Below are positions 24,799 through 34,556 of a DNA stretch of 64,000 nt, one piece after another. This DNA is from Alphaproteobacteria bacterium. GTDB lineage: Bacteria > Pseudomonadota > Alphaproteobacteria > DSM-16000 > Inquilinaceae. The stretch is from NCBI GenBank assembly GCA_028277405.1, contig JANQGH010000098.1, positions 1-64,000 on the forward strand, read 5' to 3'. A model generated the notes under the pieces. The model was not told the origin of the DNA and did not search any database. It saw only the letters and a program-made list of their open reading frames with translations. Made by a program: the position numbers and the translations under genes. Every line of letters begins with the position of its first letter. Positions within the stretch are counted from its first letter, which is position 1.

Positions 24799-25948
24799 GG
24801 CGCCGACGACCGACCCTGTTGCGCTGGCGCAGGCGCTGATCCGCTGTCCCAGCGTGACGCCCGAGGATGCCGGTGCGCTGGCGGTTGTTGAACACGCGTT
24901 GGCGCCGCTGGGGTTCGATTGTCACCGCCTGCGCTTCGCCGAGGACGGTTTTCCAAGTATCGATAATCTTTACGCGCGGTTGGGCGAGGGCGGTCCCTTC
25001 CTCTGTTATGCCGGGCACACCGATGTCGTGCCGCCGGGGCCACTGGACGCATGGAGCGTCGACCCGTTCGGCGGCGTGATCGTCGACGACCTGCTGGTTG
25101 GACGCGGGGCATGCGACATGAAGGGCTCGATTGCTGCCTTTCTGGCGGCGACGGCGCGCTTTGTCGGACGACGCGGACCCGGCTTCGGCGGTTCGATCGG
25201 CCTGTTGATTACCGGCGATGAAGAGGCGGACGCGGTCAACGGCACGGTGAAGATGCTGGACTGGCTTCGGGATCGCGACGAACGCCCGGACTTCTGCCTG
25301 TTGGGCGAACCGACCTCGTCAAAGACGGTCGGGGATACGTTGAAGATCGGCCGGCGCGGCTCAGTGACGCTGGACCTGAAGGTACAAGGCGTCCAGGGCC
25401 ACACCGCCTATCCGCACAAGGCGGACAATGCGGCAAACCGGTTGGTGGGCATTCTGAACGCGCTGCTCACCGAACCGCTGGATCAAGGCAGCCAGCATTT
25501 CGACCCGACGAATCTGGAGGTCACCTCGATCGACGTCGGCAATCCGGCGGCCAACATCATTCCGGCATCGGCGCACGCGCGCATCAACATCCGGTTTAAC
25601 GATTGGCATACGGGCGAGTCGCTCGAAGACTGGGTGCGTGAAAAAATCGACCAGGCAGGCGGCCGCTGCGAGCTCACGGTTCGGGTCGGCGGCGAGAGCT
25701 TTGTCACCCCACCCGGCGCGTTCACCGATGTGGTTGCCCAGGCGGTCGCCCGCGTAACCGGCAAGGCGCCGAAGCTCAGCACCAGCGGCGGCACCTCGGA
25801 TGCGCGCTTCATCAAGAACATCTGCCCGGTGGTGGAGTGCGGCCTGGTGAACCGAACGATCCACCAGGTGGACGAGGAAGCGCCGGTCGCCGACATCCTC
25901 GCGCTGACGGAGATCTACGAGGCGGTGCTCGACGCGGTCTTCGACTGA
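24791..25948 (+). CDS. dapE: Succinyl-diaminopimelate desuccinylase
   Basis: 385 residues starting with GTG 24791 inside the end of dapD. M20 metallopeptidase fold: GHTDVVPPG (first His/Asp), GRGACDMKGSIAA (bridging Asp), ITGDEEADAVNGT (catalytic Glu), LGEPTSSKTVGD and the C-terminal zinc-site His in CGLVNRTIHQVDE. It removes succinate from N-succinyl-LL-diaminopimelate. The next gene starts on its stop codon (TGATG). Confidence 0.96.
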   Translation: MTEAPTTDPVALAQALIRCPSVTPEDAGALAVVEHALAPLGFDCHRLRFAEDGFPSIDNLYARLGEGGPFLCYAGHTDVVPPGPLDAWSVDPFGGVIVDDLLVGRGACDMKGSIAAFLAATARFVGRRGPGFGGSIGLLITGDEEADAVNGTVKMLDWLRDRDERPDFCLLGEPTSSKTVGDTLKIGRRGSVTLDLKVQGVQGHTAYPHKADNAANRLVGILNALLTEPLDQGSQHFDPTNLEVTSIDVGNPAANIIPASAHARINIRFNDWHTGESLEDWVREKIDQAGGRCELTVRVGGESFVTPPGAFTDVVAQAVARVTGKAPKLSTSGGTSDARFIKNICPVVECGLVNRTIHQVDEEAPVADILALTEIYEAVLDAVFD

Positions 25949-26541
25949 TGTGGATGCGGCCCAACGAGATCGCCGCTGGACTGACCGGCGCCTGGGGGCT
26001 GTTTCTGCGCGACGCCCAAGCGCTGACCCTGATCGATTGCAGCCCGCGCGGGGCGGCACGCAGCTTCCAACTGGCCGTGTTCCTGTTGCCGGTCTACGTG
26101 TTCCTCCTGGCGCTCGTCTGGACGCCGGTTTGGACCAATCTGGATCTCTCCATTCTCGTCTTGGTCGAAGGCCTGACTTGGGTCATCGGCTGGACGGCGA
26201 TGCCCATGATTGTCTATTGGCTGAGTGGGCCGATGAACGTGCGGGACAACTGGTTTGCCTTTGTTTCCGCCTACAATTGGTCGGCGCCCATTCAAATGGC
26301 GATCGCGTTGATCGTCATTCTGATAACGACGATTCCCATGTTTCAGGGCGCCATGGCGTTCGTTGTGTTCCTGGTGGCCACGGTGATCCGGCTGTCCTAC
26401 CTGATGTATGTCATCAAGGTCGCGCTTGATGTCCGCACGGGTCCCGCGATCGGCCTTACGGCCTTGGATTTCGTATTGGCGTTGATCTTGGAGACACAGT
26501 CCAACGCCGTGATCCGGATCGGCTCGGGCGTGGCTTTCTAG
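25948..26541 (+). CDS. Multi-pass inner-membrane protein of unknown function
   Basis: 197 residues from ATG 25948, which overlaps the dapE stop. About five hydrophobic segments (AVFLLPVYVFLLALVW, LTWVIGWTAMPMIVYW, MAIALIVILITTIPMF, AMAFVVFLVATVIRL). Proteins of this size sit between dapE and truA in many alphaproteobacteria. No catalytic motif seen. Ends tail-to-tail with truA, 4-bp overlap. Confidence 0.85.
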   Translation: MWMRPNEIAAGLTGAWGLFLRDAQALTLIDCSPRGAARSFQLAVFLLPVYVFLLALVWTPVWTNLDLSILVLVEGLTWVIGWTAMPMIVYWLSGPMNVRDNWFAFVSAYNWSAPIQMAIALIVILITTIPMFQGAMAFVVFLVATVIRLSYLMYVIKVALDVRTGPAIGLTALDFVLALILETQSNAVIRIGSGVAF

Positions 26542-27293
26542 CCAATCTTCTCATCGGCATAGCGAACCGCCGTCAGGTAGAGACCGTCCGGCGGGGCGGT
26601 TGGGCCGGCGGCGGACCGGTCGCACGCTTCGAGCGCGGTCACCAAGTCTGGCGCGGTCCATTTGCCAGTGCCGACGAGGCAGAGCGTCCCGACGATGTTG
26701 CGCACCTGGTGATGCAGAAACGAGCGCGCCGAGGCGGTCACATCAATGCGGCCACGGTCGCGAGTGACGGTCAATCGGTCCAAAGTCCGGACAGGTGAGT
26801 TGGCTTGACACTCCGCGGCCCGAAAGCTGGAGAAGTCATGCCGGCCCACCAACCCTTGCGCGGCGGCATGCATCGCGTCGCTGTCAAGCGGCGCCGCAAC
26901 CCGCCAGGCGAGGCCGGCATCGACGGTCAGCGGCGCCCGTCGGTTCACGATCCGATAGCAATAGGCCCGTGCCACCGCGTCAAAGCGGGCGTGGAAGTCA
27001 TGCGCAACCTGTTCGACGGCCAAGAGGGCGACGGGGGCGGGCTTGAGGTGATAGTTGATCGCGTCACGCACCGTATCCGGCGCCGGATCGTGATCGAGAT
27101 CGATATGGGCCACCTGGCCCAAGGCGTGGACGCCTGCATCGGTGCGGCCGGCGCACTGCACGGTGACCCGACGCTGACAGAAACCTTCGATCGCGTCTTC
27201 GATCGCCTGCTGGACCGACGGCCCATTGATTTGTCTCTGCCAGCCGACGAAGGGTCTGCCGTCATACTCGATGACGAGCTTGTACCGCGTCAC
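26538..27293 (-). CDS. truA: tRNA pseudouridine38-40 synthase
   Basis: 251 residues, normal length. Catalytic Asp in CAGRTDAGVHALGQVAH (about 48-62); the N-terminal YKLVIEYDGRPFVGWQRQ and C-terminal FLHHQVRNIVGTL are signatures of TruA. It converts uridines 38-40 of the anticodon stem to pseudouridine. Overlaps the fmt stop by 4 bp, forming a fmt-truA unit with def upstream. Confidence 0.97.
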   Translation of the reverse strand: MTRYKLVIEYDGRPFVGWQRQINGPSVQQAIEDAIEGFCQRRVTVQCAGRTDAGVHALGQVAHIDLDHDPAPDTVRDAINYHLKPAPVALLAVEQVAHDFHARFDAVARAYCYRIVNRRAPLTVDAGLAWRVAAPLDSDAMHAAAQGLVGRHDFSSFRAAECQANSPVRTLDRLTVTRDRGRIDVTASARSFLHHQVRNIVGTLCLVGTGKWTAPDLVTALEACDRSAAGPTAPPDGLYLTAVRYADEKIG

Positions 27294-28210
27294 AAACGGG
27301 TTCCTTCGGGCAGCGGAAACCCGCGCAAGAAGGCGTCGACATCCACCGGCGCCTTCCCGGGTCGTTGCAGCTTCGTCAGGCGCACGGTGCCGCTGCCACA
27401 GGCGACGGCCAATCGGCCATCCAGCACGGTGCCGGCCGGGGCGCCGGCCGTTCCTTCTGCGCGCTCGGCGGCCAATACCTTGATCGCCTGGCCGTTGGCC
27501 TGAAAGGTGACGCCGGGCCAGGGGTTAAGGGCGCGCACCTGGCGCAGCACCGTGTCGGCATCCTGCCAGTCGATAACACCGTCCTGCTTGGTGATCTTGG
27601 CGGCGTACGTGGCGCCAGTGTTTGGTTGGGCACGCGGCGTGATTCGGCCTCTCGCGAGCGCGTCGAGCGCCGGCAGGATCAATCGCGCGCCCAGTGCCGC
27701 GAGCGTGTCGTGTAGGTCGCCGGCTGTCGCATCGTCGGCAATTGGTATCGCCTCGCGCATCACCATCGGCCCGGTATCGAGGCCTGCATCCATGGCCATG
27801 ATGGTCACGCCGGTCTCGTCGTCACCCGCCAGGATGGCGCGTTGGATCGGTGCCGCGCCGCGCCAGCGCGGCAGCAGTGACGCGTGGACGTTGATACAGC
27901 CGAGACGCGGTGCCTTCAGGATGGCGGGCGGCAGGATCAGGCCATAGGCGACGACAATGGCGGCATCCAGGTTCAGTTCCGCGAAAAGCTGCTGGTCTTC
28001 CCCGCCCTTCAACGACACCGGCGTTTGGACAGGCAACCCCCTGGTGTCGGCAAAGCGATGCACGGGCGATCTGGTCACCTGATGACCACGGCCCGATTTG
28101 CGCGGCGGCTGGCAATAGACCGCGGCGATGTCGTGGCCCGCCTCGATCAGCGCCGACAGGGTGGGCAGCGCAAAGTCGGGCGTGCCCATGAAAGCCAGTC
28201 GTAAGCGCAT
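27290..28210 (-). CDS. fmt: Methionyl-tRNA formyltransferase
   Basis: 306 residues from ATG 28210 (a GTG one codon earlier is possible). FMGTPDFALPTLSALIEAGHDI at the N-terminus, the catalytic N-H-D signature in CINVHASLLPRWRGAAPIQ, and the C-terminal OB-fold domain. It formylates initiator Met-tRNA. Located 28 nt downstream of def, the enzyme that later removes the formyl group. Confidence 0.97.
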   Translation of the reverse strand: MRLRLAFMGTPDFALPTLSALIEAGHDIAAVYCQPPRKSGRGHQVTRSPVHRFADTRGLPVQTPVSLKGGEDQQLFAELNLDAAIVVAYGLILPPAILKAPRLGCINVHASLLPRWRGAAPIQRAILAGDDETGVTIMAMDAGLDTGPMVMREAIPIADDATAGDLHDTLAALGARLILPALDALARGRITPRAQPNTGATYAAKITKQDGVIDWQDADTVLRQVRALNPWPGVTFQANGQAIKVLAAERAEGTAGAPAGTVLDGRLAVACGSGTVRLTKLQRPGKAPVDVDAFLRGFPLPEGTRL

Positions 28211-28238
28211 CACCGGTCCACCCGTCTCAGACGAGCCG

Positions 28239-28757
28239 TTAGGCTTCGTCCTGTGCCTTCTTCCATTTGGCCAGCTTGCGCATGATGATGTTGCGCTTCA
28301 GGGCGGACAGATGGTCGACGAAGAGAACACCGTTAAGGTGGTCGATCTCGTGCTGGACACAGGTGGCGAGCAAGCCGTCGCAGGACATCTCGACTGCGCG
28401 GTTGTTTTCATCCAGATAGCGCACGCGGCAGGCATCGGGCCTCGTCACCTCGGCGAACTGCTCGGGCAGGCTGAGACAGCCTTCCTCGTATGAGTTCAGC
28501 GTGTCGGACTGCCACAGGATTTCCGGGTTGACCATGCGCACCGGGTTGTTGTCTTCATCCTTGCCGGTGCAGTCGATAACCAGCACCCGCTCCAGCACGC
28601 CGACCTGCGGCGCGGCAAGGCCGATGCCCGGCGCGGCGTACATCGTTTCCAGCATATCGTCCATCAGCTTGCGGACCCGGTCGTCCACTTGGCCAACGGG
28701 TTTCGCCTTGGTTTTCAGCCGCCGGTCTGGGGCAATCAGGATATCGAGCTTTGCCAT
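28239..28757 (-). CDS. def: Peptide deformylase
   Basis: 172 residues from ATG 28757 (MAKLDILIAPD); an in-frame ATG 13 codons upstream only adds non-conserved residues. All three family motifs are present: GIGLAAPQVG, EEGCLSLP (metal Cys) and CVQHEIDHLNG (two metal His, catalytic Glu). Removes the N-formyl group from new proteins. First gene of def-fmt-truA. Confidence 0.97.
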   Translation of the reverse strand: MAKLDILIAPDRRLKTKAKPVGQVDDRVRKLMDDMLETMYAAPGIGLAAPQVGVLERVLVIDCTGKDEDNNPVRMVNPEILWQSDTLNSYEEGCLSLPEQFAEVTRPDACRVRYLDENNRAVEMSCDGLLATCVQHEIDHLNGVLFVDHLSALKRNIIMRKLAKWKKAQDEA

Positions 28758-28861
28758 GTCGCGCGGGAAAATGGGACCTGGCGCACCCGTCGTCAAGCAG
28801 ACGCGGGCATGGCGGCCATGCTAGTCTTGGCCATGATTCGTGATGCCAAGGGAAGGCCGTC

Positions 28862-30013
28862 TTGACCGATCCGATCGTGATCGCCGCGCTGATCGTTGCG
28901 CTTGCCGTGCTGGCGGTCGGGTTCCTGGTTCTTTCGCGTCGAGGCAACGGGCAGGACATCGCGAAACTGAGCCAGGCGACTGAGCAGCTCATGGCCCACC
29001 AGCGATCTCTGGAGGGCCGGTTGTCGCACATGGCCGAACAGGATGCCGCCACTCAGACGATGCTGGCCGAACGCCTGCAGGCGCAGGAGCGGCAAATCGG
29101 CAAGGCCCTGGAGGAGCGGCTGGGCGAGGTCCGCCGGCATGTCGGCGAGAGCCTGGAGAAGTCGACGACGCAAACCGCGACCACCATCCACGATCTGAAG
29201 ACCCGCCTGGCGTTGATCGACCAGGCCCAGAAGAACATCAGCCAGCTTTCCAGCCAGGTCGTCGGCTTGCAGGACATCCTGGCCAACAAGCAGGCACGCG
29301 GCGCCTTTGGCGAGGTTCAGTTGAACGATCTGGTGCGGGCGGTCTTGCCGCCGGACGCTTACGATTTTCAGGCCAGTGTGGGCGGCAAACGCGCCGATTG
29401 CCTGCTGAAACTGCCAAACCCGCCCGGCCCGATCGTGATCGATTCGAAGTTCCCGCTGGAATCCTACCGGGCCCTTATGGATGCCGGGTCAGACAACGAT
29501 CGAACGCTTGCGGCGCGGCAGTTCGCGACCGATGTGCGCCGGCATATCCAGGCCATCGCCGAGAAGTACATCGTGCCGGAGGAAACGGCCGAGTCCGCCC
29601 TGATGTTTCTGCCGTCGGAGTCGGTCTACGCGGAGCTGCACGCCAACTTCAACGCTGTGGTCGAGGACAGCTATCGCAGCCGCGTTTGGATCGTCTCGCC
29701 AACGACGCTTTGGGCGACGCTCAATACCGTACGCGCCGTCTTGAAGGACGTGCGCATGCGCGAACAGGCCGGGGTTATCCAGAAGGAGGTACGGTCGCTG
29801 CTGGTCGATGTCGGCCGTCTTGACGACCGTGTCGACAAGCTGCAAGCCCATTTCAATCAGGCGACCGACGATGTCCGCCAGATCAAGATCTCCACCAACA
29901 AGATCACGAAGCGCGGTGAAAAGATCGACGACCTTCAGATGTCCGACGGTGGTGAGGAAAATGACCCGGTCGCAAAGGCGGCCGGGCCGGTGAAGCTGAA
30001 GGGCGACCGCTAG
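28862..30013 (+). CDS. rmuC: DNA recombination protein RmuC
   Basis: 383 residues, TTG start with GGGAAGG upstream. An N-terminal membrane helix (IVIAALIVALAVLAVGFLVL), a long coiled coil to ~120, then the RmuC nuclease-like core with GAFGEVQLNDLVRAVLP, KRADCLLKLP and VIDSKFPLESY (restriction-endonuclease-like fold). RmuC limits inversion recombination at inverted repeats. Divergent from def, with about 100 nt between the start codons. Confidence 0.93.
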   Translation: MTDPIVIAALIVALAVLAVGFLVLSRRGNGQDIAKLSQATEQLMAHQRSLEGRLSHMAEQDAATQTMLAERLQAQERQIGKALEERLGEVRRHVGESLEKSTTQTATTIHDLKTRLALIDQAQKNISQLSSQVVGLQDILANKQARGAFGEVQLNDLVRAVLPPDAYDFQASVGGKRADCLLKLPNPPGPIVIDSKFPLESYRALMDAGSDNDRTLAARQFATDVRRHIQAIAEKYIVPEETAESALMFLPSESVYAELHANFNAVVEDSYRSRVWIVSPTTLWATLNTVRAVLKDVRMREQAGVIQKEVRSLLVDVGRLDDRVDKLQAHFNQATDDVRQIKISTNKITKRGEKIDDLQMSDGGEENDPVAKAAGPVKLKGDR

Positions 30014-30042
30014 GCCCGCCTTGGCGTGACCATTGTCGAAGA

Positions 30043-30744
30043 CTACTGATAGTCGAAGCCGAAATGGAACGGGCCGATGTGGAAGACGCCCGGGCCCTTG
30101 TAGGCGAAGATGGGAATGCCGGCCTGGCGGGCGCGAAGGCAAAAGCTGACATCCTCGCCCCGCGGGCCGAAACCGTCCTCCGTTCGGCCCAGCCGGCTGA
30201 AAAACCCCCAATTCTTCACCGTGCCTTCGGGCGCCTTGTACAGATCCTCGGTGGCCTGTCCGCCCTTGATCAGGGCCTCGAAAACAAACCGGCGAACCAA
30301 CAGGGCGCCGGTGCCGATCCATTCGACTTCCGAGATCGCCGATGGCACCGCGTCTTGGGGCGCCGACCCTACGGGCGGATTAGCCCGTTCGACGGCCTGC
30401 ATCAGGTCAAGACCGTTGCGCACATTGTCGGCAACCGCGGCAAGATCCAGCTTCCGTTGGGGGTAGTAGCAGCCGACGACGCCGCGCTCGACCGCGAGCA
30501 TGCGCTTGAAGACCCGCACGTCGAGATAGATGTCGTCATCCAGCATCAGGATGGCGTCGGCGTCGCTGGTCACGAAGCGTGAGGCCAACGAGTTGCGGGC
30601 ATCCTCAACCAGGGCGCCCGAAATCGTATCGAATTCGGCCTCGATGCCGAGCTTGAAGCACTCCTTCTGGATCGCGAACAGGCTCTGGACGAACTCGATG
30701 CGAACATCGCCGCGCCCCGAAATGCTGCCGATGCGAAGCTTCAC
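30043..30744 (-). CDS. Glycosyltransferase-like protein (GT-A fold, DDD motif)
   Basis: 233 residues, GTG start. ARNSLASRFVTSDADAILMLDDDIYLD in pieces gives a nucleotide-sugar-like D-D-D metal motif at ~70, followed by VGCYYPQRKLDL and, near the C-terminus, GPRGEDVSFCLRARQAGI, the second acidic motif typical of GT2-like enzymes. No membrane helix. The acceptor and donor are unknown. Convergent with rmuC, 29 nt apart. Confidence 0.72.
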   Translation of the reverse strand: MKLRIGSISGRGDVRIEFVQSLFAIQKECFKLGIEAEFDTISGALVEDARNSLASRFVTSDADAILMLDDDIYLDVRVFKRMLAVERGVVGCYYPQRKLDLAAVADNVRNGLDLMQAVERANPPVGSAPQDAVPSAISEVEWIGTGALLVRRFVFEALIKGGQATEDLYKAPEGTVKNWGFFSRLGRTEDGFGPRGEDVSFCLRARQAGIPIFAYKGPGVFHIGPFHFGFDYQ

Positions 30745-30793
30745 CTAGGGTCTCCAATGGTCCTCATGGCGCGGGTTCACCGCCGCCCCGCTC

Positions 30794-31636
30794 TCATGAC
30801 GTCAGGAACTGCGTGGTCGCTCGGTTGAAACGGTCGGGGTTCTCGAGGAACAGAAAGTGACGACCGCCGGCATCGGCCGGAATGATCTCGAGCCGCGCAT
30901 CCGGGATGACACTGGCGATCCAACGCTGGCTGCTGGACGGGATGTGGCTGTCGCCCCCGCTGAACACCAGTGTCGGACGACGAATCGTTTCGATAAGGTC
31001 GGTCCAATCCTGGATCATATTGTCTTCAAGCAGGGTGGCCGCGTGGTTGCGCGGCACTTTCAGGTTCTCGCGCGCGACTTCCAACCGCGCCGAACCATCG
31101 AAAGCCTCGGTGAACATCGGCCCCAGGAATTCTACCATGGCCTCCGCATTGGCGATGGATCGCGCCGTCGTCACAACCTCCGCCATGGCCTCAAACGACG
31201 GCACGATCGCGCCGGTGTCGGCCAGTTTTCGCGCGTCCCAGTCGGGTCGGGCCAACAGGGCGGCCGGCTCGTCCACGAAGATCAACCGTCGCGGTGGTCG
31301 CTCGGCCGCGAACAGCGTCAGGTAAGACCAGATCACGGCCGCGCCCATGGAATGGCCAAGCAGGTCGGGCTCGACCAGATCGAGCGCCTCGATGACGTCG
31401 AACAGGTCCTTGGCCAGCCGCTGGACCCGATAGCCGTGATCCGGCTTTTCGGACTCGCCGTGCCCGCGCATATCGATCGCGATAACCCGCGCCACCTGGC
31501 TGAGGTCGGCGAACTGTCGTTGGAAGGCTGTGACCGACTGCGACCAGCCCGGCACCATGACGAGGGGTTGGCCGGCCCCACCTTCGAGATAGTGCAGGCC
31601 CACGCCGTCCCGCGTCTTCACCCATTTGGCTTCCAT
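30794..31636 (-). CDS. Alpha/beta hydrolase
   Basis: 280 residues. The ATG at 31636 is preferred over a GTG two codons earlier because GGGGA lies 8 nt upstream. The nucleophile elbow is LLGHSMGAAV (Ser at ~95), oxyanion region VMVPGWSQSV, the acid probably in VFSGGDSHIP, and the His in AGGRHFLFLENPD near the C-terminus. An esterase or C-C hydrolase of unknown substrate, directly after recR. Confidence 0.9.
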   Translation of the reverse strand: MEAKWVKTRDGVGLHYLEGGAGQPLVMVPGWSQSVTAFQRQFADLSQVARVIAIDMRGHGESEKPDHGYRVQRLAKDLFDVIEALDLVEPDLLGHSMGAAVIWSYLTLFAAERPPRRLIFVDEPAALLARPDWDARKLADTGAIVPSFEAMAEVVTTARSIANAEAMVEFLGPMFTEAFDGSARLEVARENLKVPRNHAATLLEDNMIQDWTDLIETIRRPTLVFSGGDSHIPSSSQRWIASVIPDARLEIIPADAGGRHFLFLENPDRFNRATTQFLTS

Positions 31637-31650
31637 ATGCACTGTCCCCG

Positions 31651-32244
31651 CTACAAGGCGCGTCGCGCGCGCATGGCCGCGACCAGCGTTCCGTCGTCGA
31701 GAAAGTCGAGCTCGCCGCCAACGGGGACGCCATGGGCCAGACGCGATATCTCAGCGCCGCTGCCGGCCAGCTTGTCGGCGATGTAATGGGCGGTCGTCTG
31801 GCCGTCGACGGTGGCGTTCATGGCGAGGATGACTTCACCGCCCCCGTTGGAGCGGGCCCGGCTGATCAGCTTGGGTATGGCCAGATCCTCTGGCCCAACG
31901 CCGTCCAGCGCGGAGAGCGTGCCGCCCAGCACGTGGTAGAGGCCGCGATAGCTGCCGGCGCGTTCCAGCGCCCAAAGATCGGCGACCGTTTCAACCACAC
32001 AGATGCTTTGCCGGTCACGGGCCTCGTCGGCGCAGATCGAGCAGGGGTCGACCGTATCGAGATTGCCGCAAACCGAACACGGACCGATGGCACTGGCGGC
32101 CGCCTCGATGCTCTCGGCCAGCGGTACCATGATCTGATCGCGATGATTGAGGAGATAGAGCGCCGCCCGCCTGGCTGAGCGTGGCCCCAGCCCGGGCAGC
32201 CTGGCCAACAGCGCGATCAGCTGGTCGATTTCGCGGCCGATCAT
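31651..32244 (-). CDS. recR: Recombination mediator RecR
   Basis: 197 residues. N-terminal HhH (LLARLPGLGPRSARRAAL), a C4 zinc finger CSVCGNLDTVDPCSIC (about 57-72) and a Toprim domain starting ICVVETVADLWALER. It loads RecA at gaps together with RecF/RecO. In the conserved order dnaX-ybaB-recR. Confidence 0.97.
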   Translation of the reverse strand: MIGREIDQLIALLARLPGLGPRSARRAALYLLNHRDQIMVPLAESIEAAASAIGPCSVCGNLDTVDPCSICADEARDRQSICVVETVADLWALERAGSYRGLYHVLGGTLSALDGVGPEDLAIPKLISRARSNGGGEVILAMNATVDGQTTAHYIADKLAGSGAEISRLAHGVPVGGELDFLDDGTLVAAMRARRAL

Positions 32245-32264
32245 GGGCGTCGGGACGTGCGCGC

Positions 32265-32588
32265 CTAAAAGGGCAGCTTGACGCCCGGCGGCAGCTTCAG
32301 GCCGCCCATCAGATTTTGGGTTTCTTCCTGCACTCGGGCCTCGACCTTGGCCTTGCCGTCATTGACCGCCGCAACGACCAAATCCTCCAGCACCTCGATG
32401 TCATTGGGGTCGACCAGGGCGGGGTCGATCTTGATGCGGCGCAAGAACCCCTTGCCGTCCAAAACGGCCCGGATCATTCCGGCGCCCGACTGGCCGTCGA
32501 TCTCAAGATCGGCAAGCCTCTCTTGAAGCTCGGCCATTTTGGACTGCATCTCCTGGGCCTGCTTCATCATCTGGGTCAGGTTTTTCAT
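32265..32588 (-). CDS. ybaB: YbaB/EbfC nucleoid-associated protein
   Basis: 107 residues, typical length. MKNLTQMMKQAQEMQSKM N-terminal helix, the strand region FLRRIKIDPALVDPND, and C-terminal MGGLKLPPGVKLPF ending. A dimeric DNA-binding protein of the nucleoid, conserved between dnaX and recR. Confidence 0.96.
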   Translation of the reverse strand: MKNLTQMMKQAQEMQSKMAELQERLADLEIDGQSGAGMIRAVLDGKGFLRRIKIDPALVDPNDIEVLEDLVVAAVNDGKAKVEARVQEETQNLMGGLKLPPGVKLPF

Positions 32589-32648
32589 ACGCCCTCAAGG
32601 CTCCTTCAGGTTCGGCCGGTGTCGCGGCGCGTCGGCTGGGTCTGGGAT

Positions 32649-34484
32649 CTAAAGATCGTCGTCGGCTATCTCGTCGTCCGGCAGGGCGCTGTCAACAGGC
32701 GGATCGCCGGGCCCGTAGTTGCCAATTTCGTCGTCGAACATGCGCACTGTATCCAGCCGGGCTCCGGGAAAGGCCTCAAGCACGGCCTTGACCGTCGGGT
32801 GCGCCAACGCCTTTTCGCGGGCGGCACTGGTCGCCTCCGCCTCTCTTTGCTTCAGCGTCGGCCCGCCCGGTTCGCCGCTGACCGTGACCATCCAGCGCTG
32901 GCCCGTCCAGTCACCCAGCCTGGCGCCGATTCGGTTGGCCAGATCCGCCGGGGCGGTCTCCGATGGCCGAAACTCAAAGCGCCCGGGCTCCAGGCGGACC
33001 GGATGCACGTGGGCATGAAAGGCCGCGTACAGTAGGCCGTCGGCGCGACGTTCGAACAGGCTGGCCAACTGGCTGAAGTTCGTCGGCATCGGATCGGCCG
33101 CCGGCGTGTTTTCCGCAACGATTTCCGGTGCCGCAGAAGGCGTAGGCATCGGCTGTGCAGCCTGGGGCAGCACCGCCAGTCCGGCACGCGCGCCATCGCC
33201 TGAAGCCGACGGCGCGGTGTCTGCATGATCCTGGCCACCGCCGTCCGTCGACGCGCCACCCATCCGCACCGAGCCGTCCGTGATCTCGCCGGCCTCGATC
33301 TTGCGCAGCAGGTCGCCGGGTGTCGGCAACATGCCGGCATGGACAAGCCGGATCAGCACCATCTCAAGCGCCGCCTGCGGGGCGGGTGCCGACTGCACCT
33401 CGTTGACTCCTTTGAGAAGCATCTGCCAGGCGCGGGCCAGGATGGGCAGGCTCAGGCTCTCGGCCAACGCGCCGCCGCGCTTGCGTTCGGCCTCGGGAAC
33501 CCCGGGCTTGCCGAGGATATCCGGAGACAGCTTCGCCCGGGTCAAGAAGTGAGTGAGGTCCAGCAAATCCTGCAAAATGACCGACGCCTCCGCCCCGTTT
33601 CGGTGCAGCTGGTCGAGCGTCTCCAGCGCCTCGGTCATCTGCCCGCCCATCAGCCGCTCGTATAGATCGAACACGACCGTCCGGTCGGCCAGCCCCAGCA
33701 TGATCCGGACCGGCTCTTCCGCAACAGTGCCGTCGCCTTGGGCGATTGCCTGGTCAAGCAGGCTCAGCCCGTCGCGCGCCGACCCGTCGGCGGCCCGGGC
33801 GATCAGGGCTACCGCTTCGGTCTCGGCCGGAATGTCCTCCTTCTCCAGGATCTTGCCCAAGAGGCCGATCAACTCGTCGGTGTCCAGGCGACGCAGGTCG
33901 AAGCGCTGGCAGCGCGACAGCACCGTCACCGGCACCTTGCGGATCTCGGTCGTGGCGAAGATGAACTTCACATGGGGCGGCGGTTCTTCCAGCGTTTTCA
34001 GCAGGCCGTTGAAGGCCTGCTTCGACAGCATGTGAACCTCGTCGATGATGTAGACCTTGTAGCGGGCCGATGTCGGCGCGTAGCGCACGCCGTCGATCAG
34101 CTCGCGGACGTCATCGATGCCGGTTCGGCTGGCTGCGTCCAGCTCCAATACGTCGACATGCCGGTCCTCGGCGATCGCGACACAGTTCGCGCAGACGCCG
34201 CACGGCTCCGGCGTCGGGCCGCCGGTACCGTCCGGGCCGATGCAGTTCAATGCCCGGGCAACGATCCTGGCGGACGTGGTCTTTCCGACGCCGCGCACGC
34301 CGGTCAGAATGAAGGCATGCGCCAGCCGGCCCGACTGGATGGCGTTGGTCAGGGTGCGGACAAGGGTTTCCTGGCCAACCAGATCGGCAAAGCTGGATGG
34401 GCGGTATTTGCGCGCCAGAACGCGATAGGGCTGGGTCGAGGTCTGGTCGTCGGGACGATCGGCTGCGGCCATGGGATCGATCAT
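32649..34484 (-). CDS. dnaX: DNA polymerase III subunits gamma and tau
   Basis: 611 residues. Clamp-loader AAA+ ATPase: YRVLARKYRPSSFADLVGQE, Walker A GVRGVGKTTSARIVAR (about 66), a zinc-binding CGVCANC module, Walker B IIDEVHMLS, and sensor 1 FIFATTEIRKVP. The Pro/Ala-rich linker at ~400-480 leads to the tau-specific C-terminal domain. ATG at 34484; a second ATG four codons on is possible. Downstream of the SRP RNA gene, the usual alphaproteobacterial arrangement. I see no A-rich slippery heptamer that would mark frameshift production of gamma. Confidence 0.96.
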   Translation of the reverse strand: MIDPMAAADRPDDQTSTQPYRVLARKYRPSSFADLVGQETLVRTLTNAIQSGRLAHAFILTGVRGVGKTTSARIVARALNCIGPDGTGGPTPEPCGVCANCVAIAEDRHVDVLELDAASRTGIDDVRELIDGVRYAPTSARYKVYIIDEVHMLSKQAFNGLLKTLEEPPPHVKFIFATTEIRKVPVTVLSRCQRFDLRRLDTDELIGLLGKILEKEDIPAETEAVALIARAADGSARDGLSLLDQAIAQGDGTVAEEPVRIMLGLADRTVVFDLYERLMGGQMTEALETLDQLHRNGAEASVILQDLLDLTHFLTRAKLSPDILGKPGVPEAERKRGGALAESLSLPILARAWQMLLKGVNEVQSAPAPQAALEMVLIRLVHAGMLPTPGDLLRKIEAGEITDGSVRMGGASTDGGGQDHADTAPSASGDGARAGLAVLPQAAQPMPTPSAAPEIVAENTPAADPMPTNFSQLASLFERRADGLLYAAFHAHVHPVRLEPGRFEFRPSETAPADLANRIGARLGDWTGQRWMVTVSGEPGGPTLKQREAEATSAAREKALAHPTVKAVLEAFPGARLDTVRMFDDEIGNYGPGDPPVDSALPDDEIADDDL

Positions 34485-34556
34485 AGACCGCCGACCAAAC
34501 CTGCGCCAGCCGGCGCGTTGGTCGGCTGCAGACTAAGGACGGCTTGAGGGTGAAGT

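Noticed and set aside
32649..34484. Programmed frameshift in dnaX producing gamma
   Set aside because: No A-rich slippery heptamer with downstream stem was seen in the expected region.
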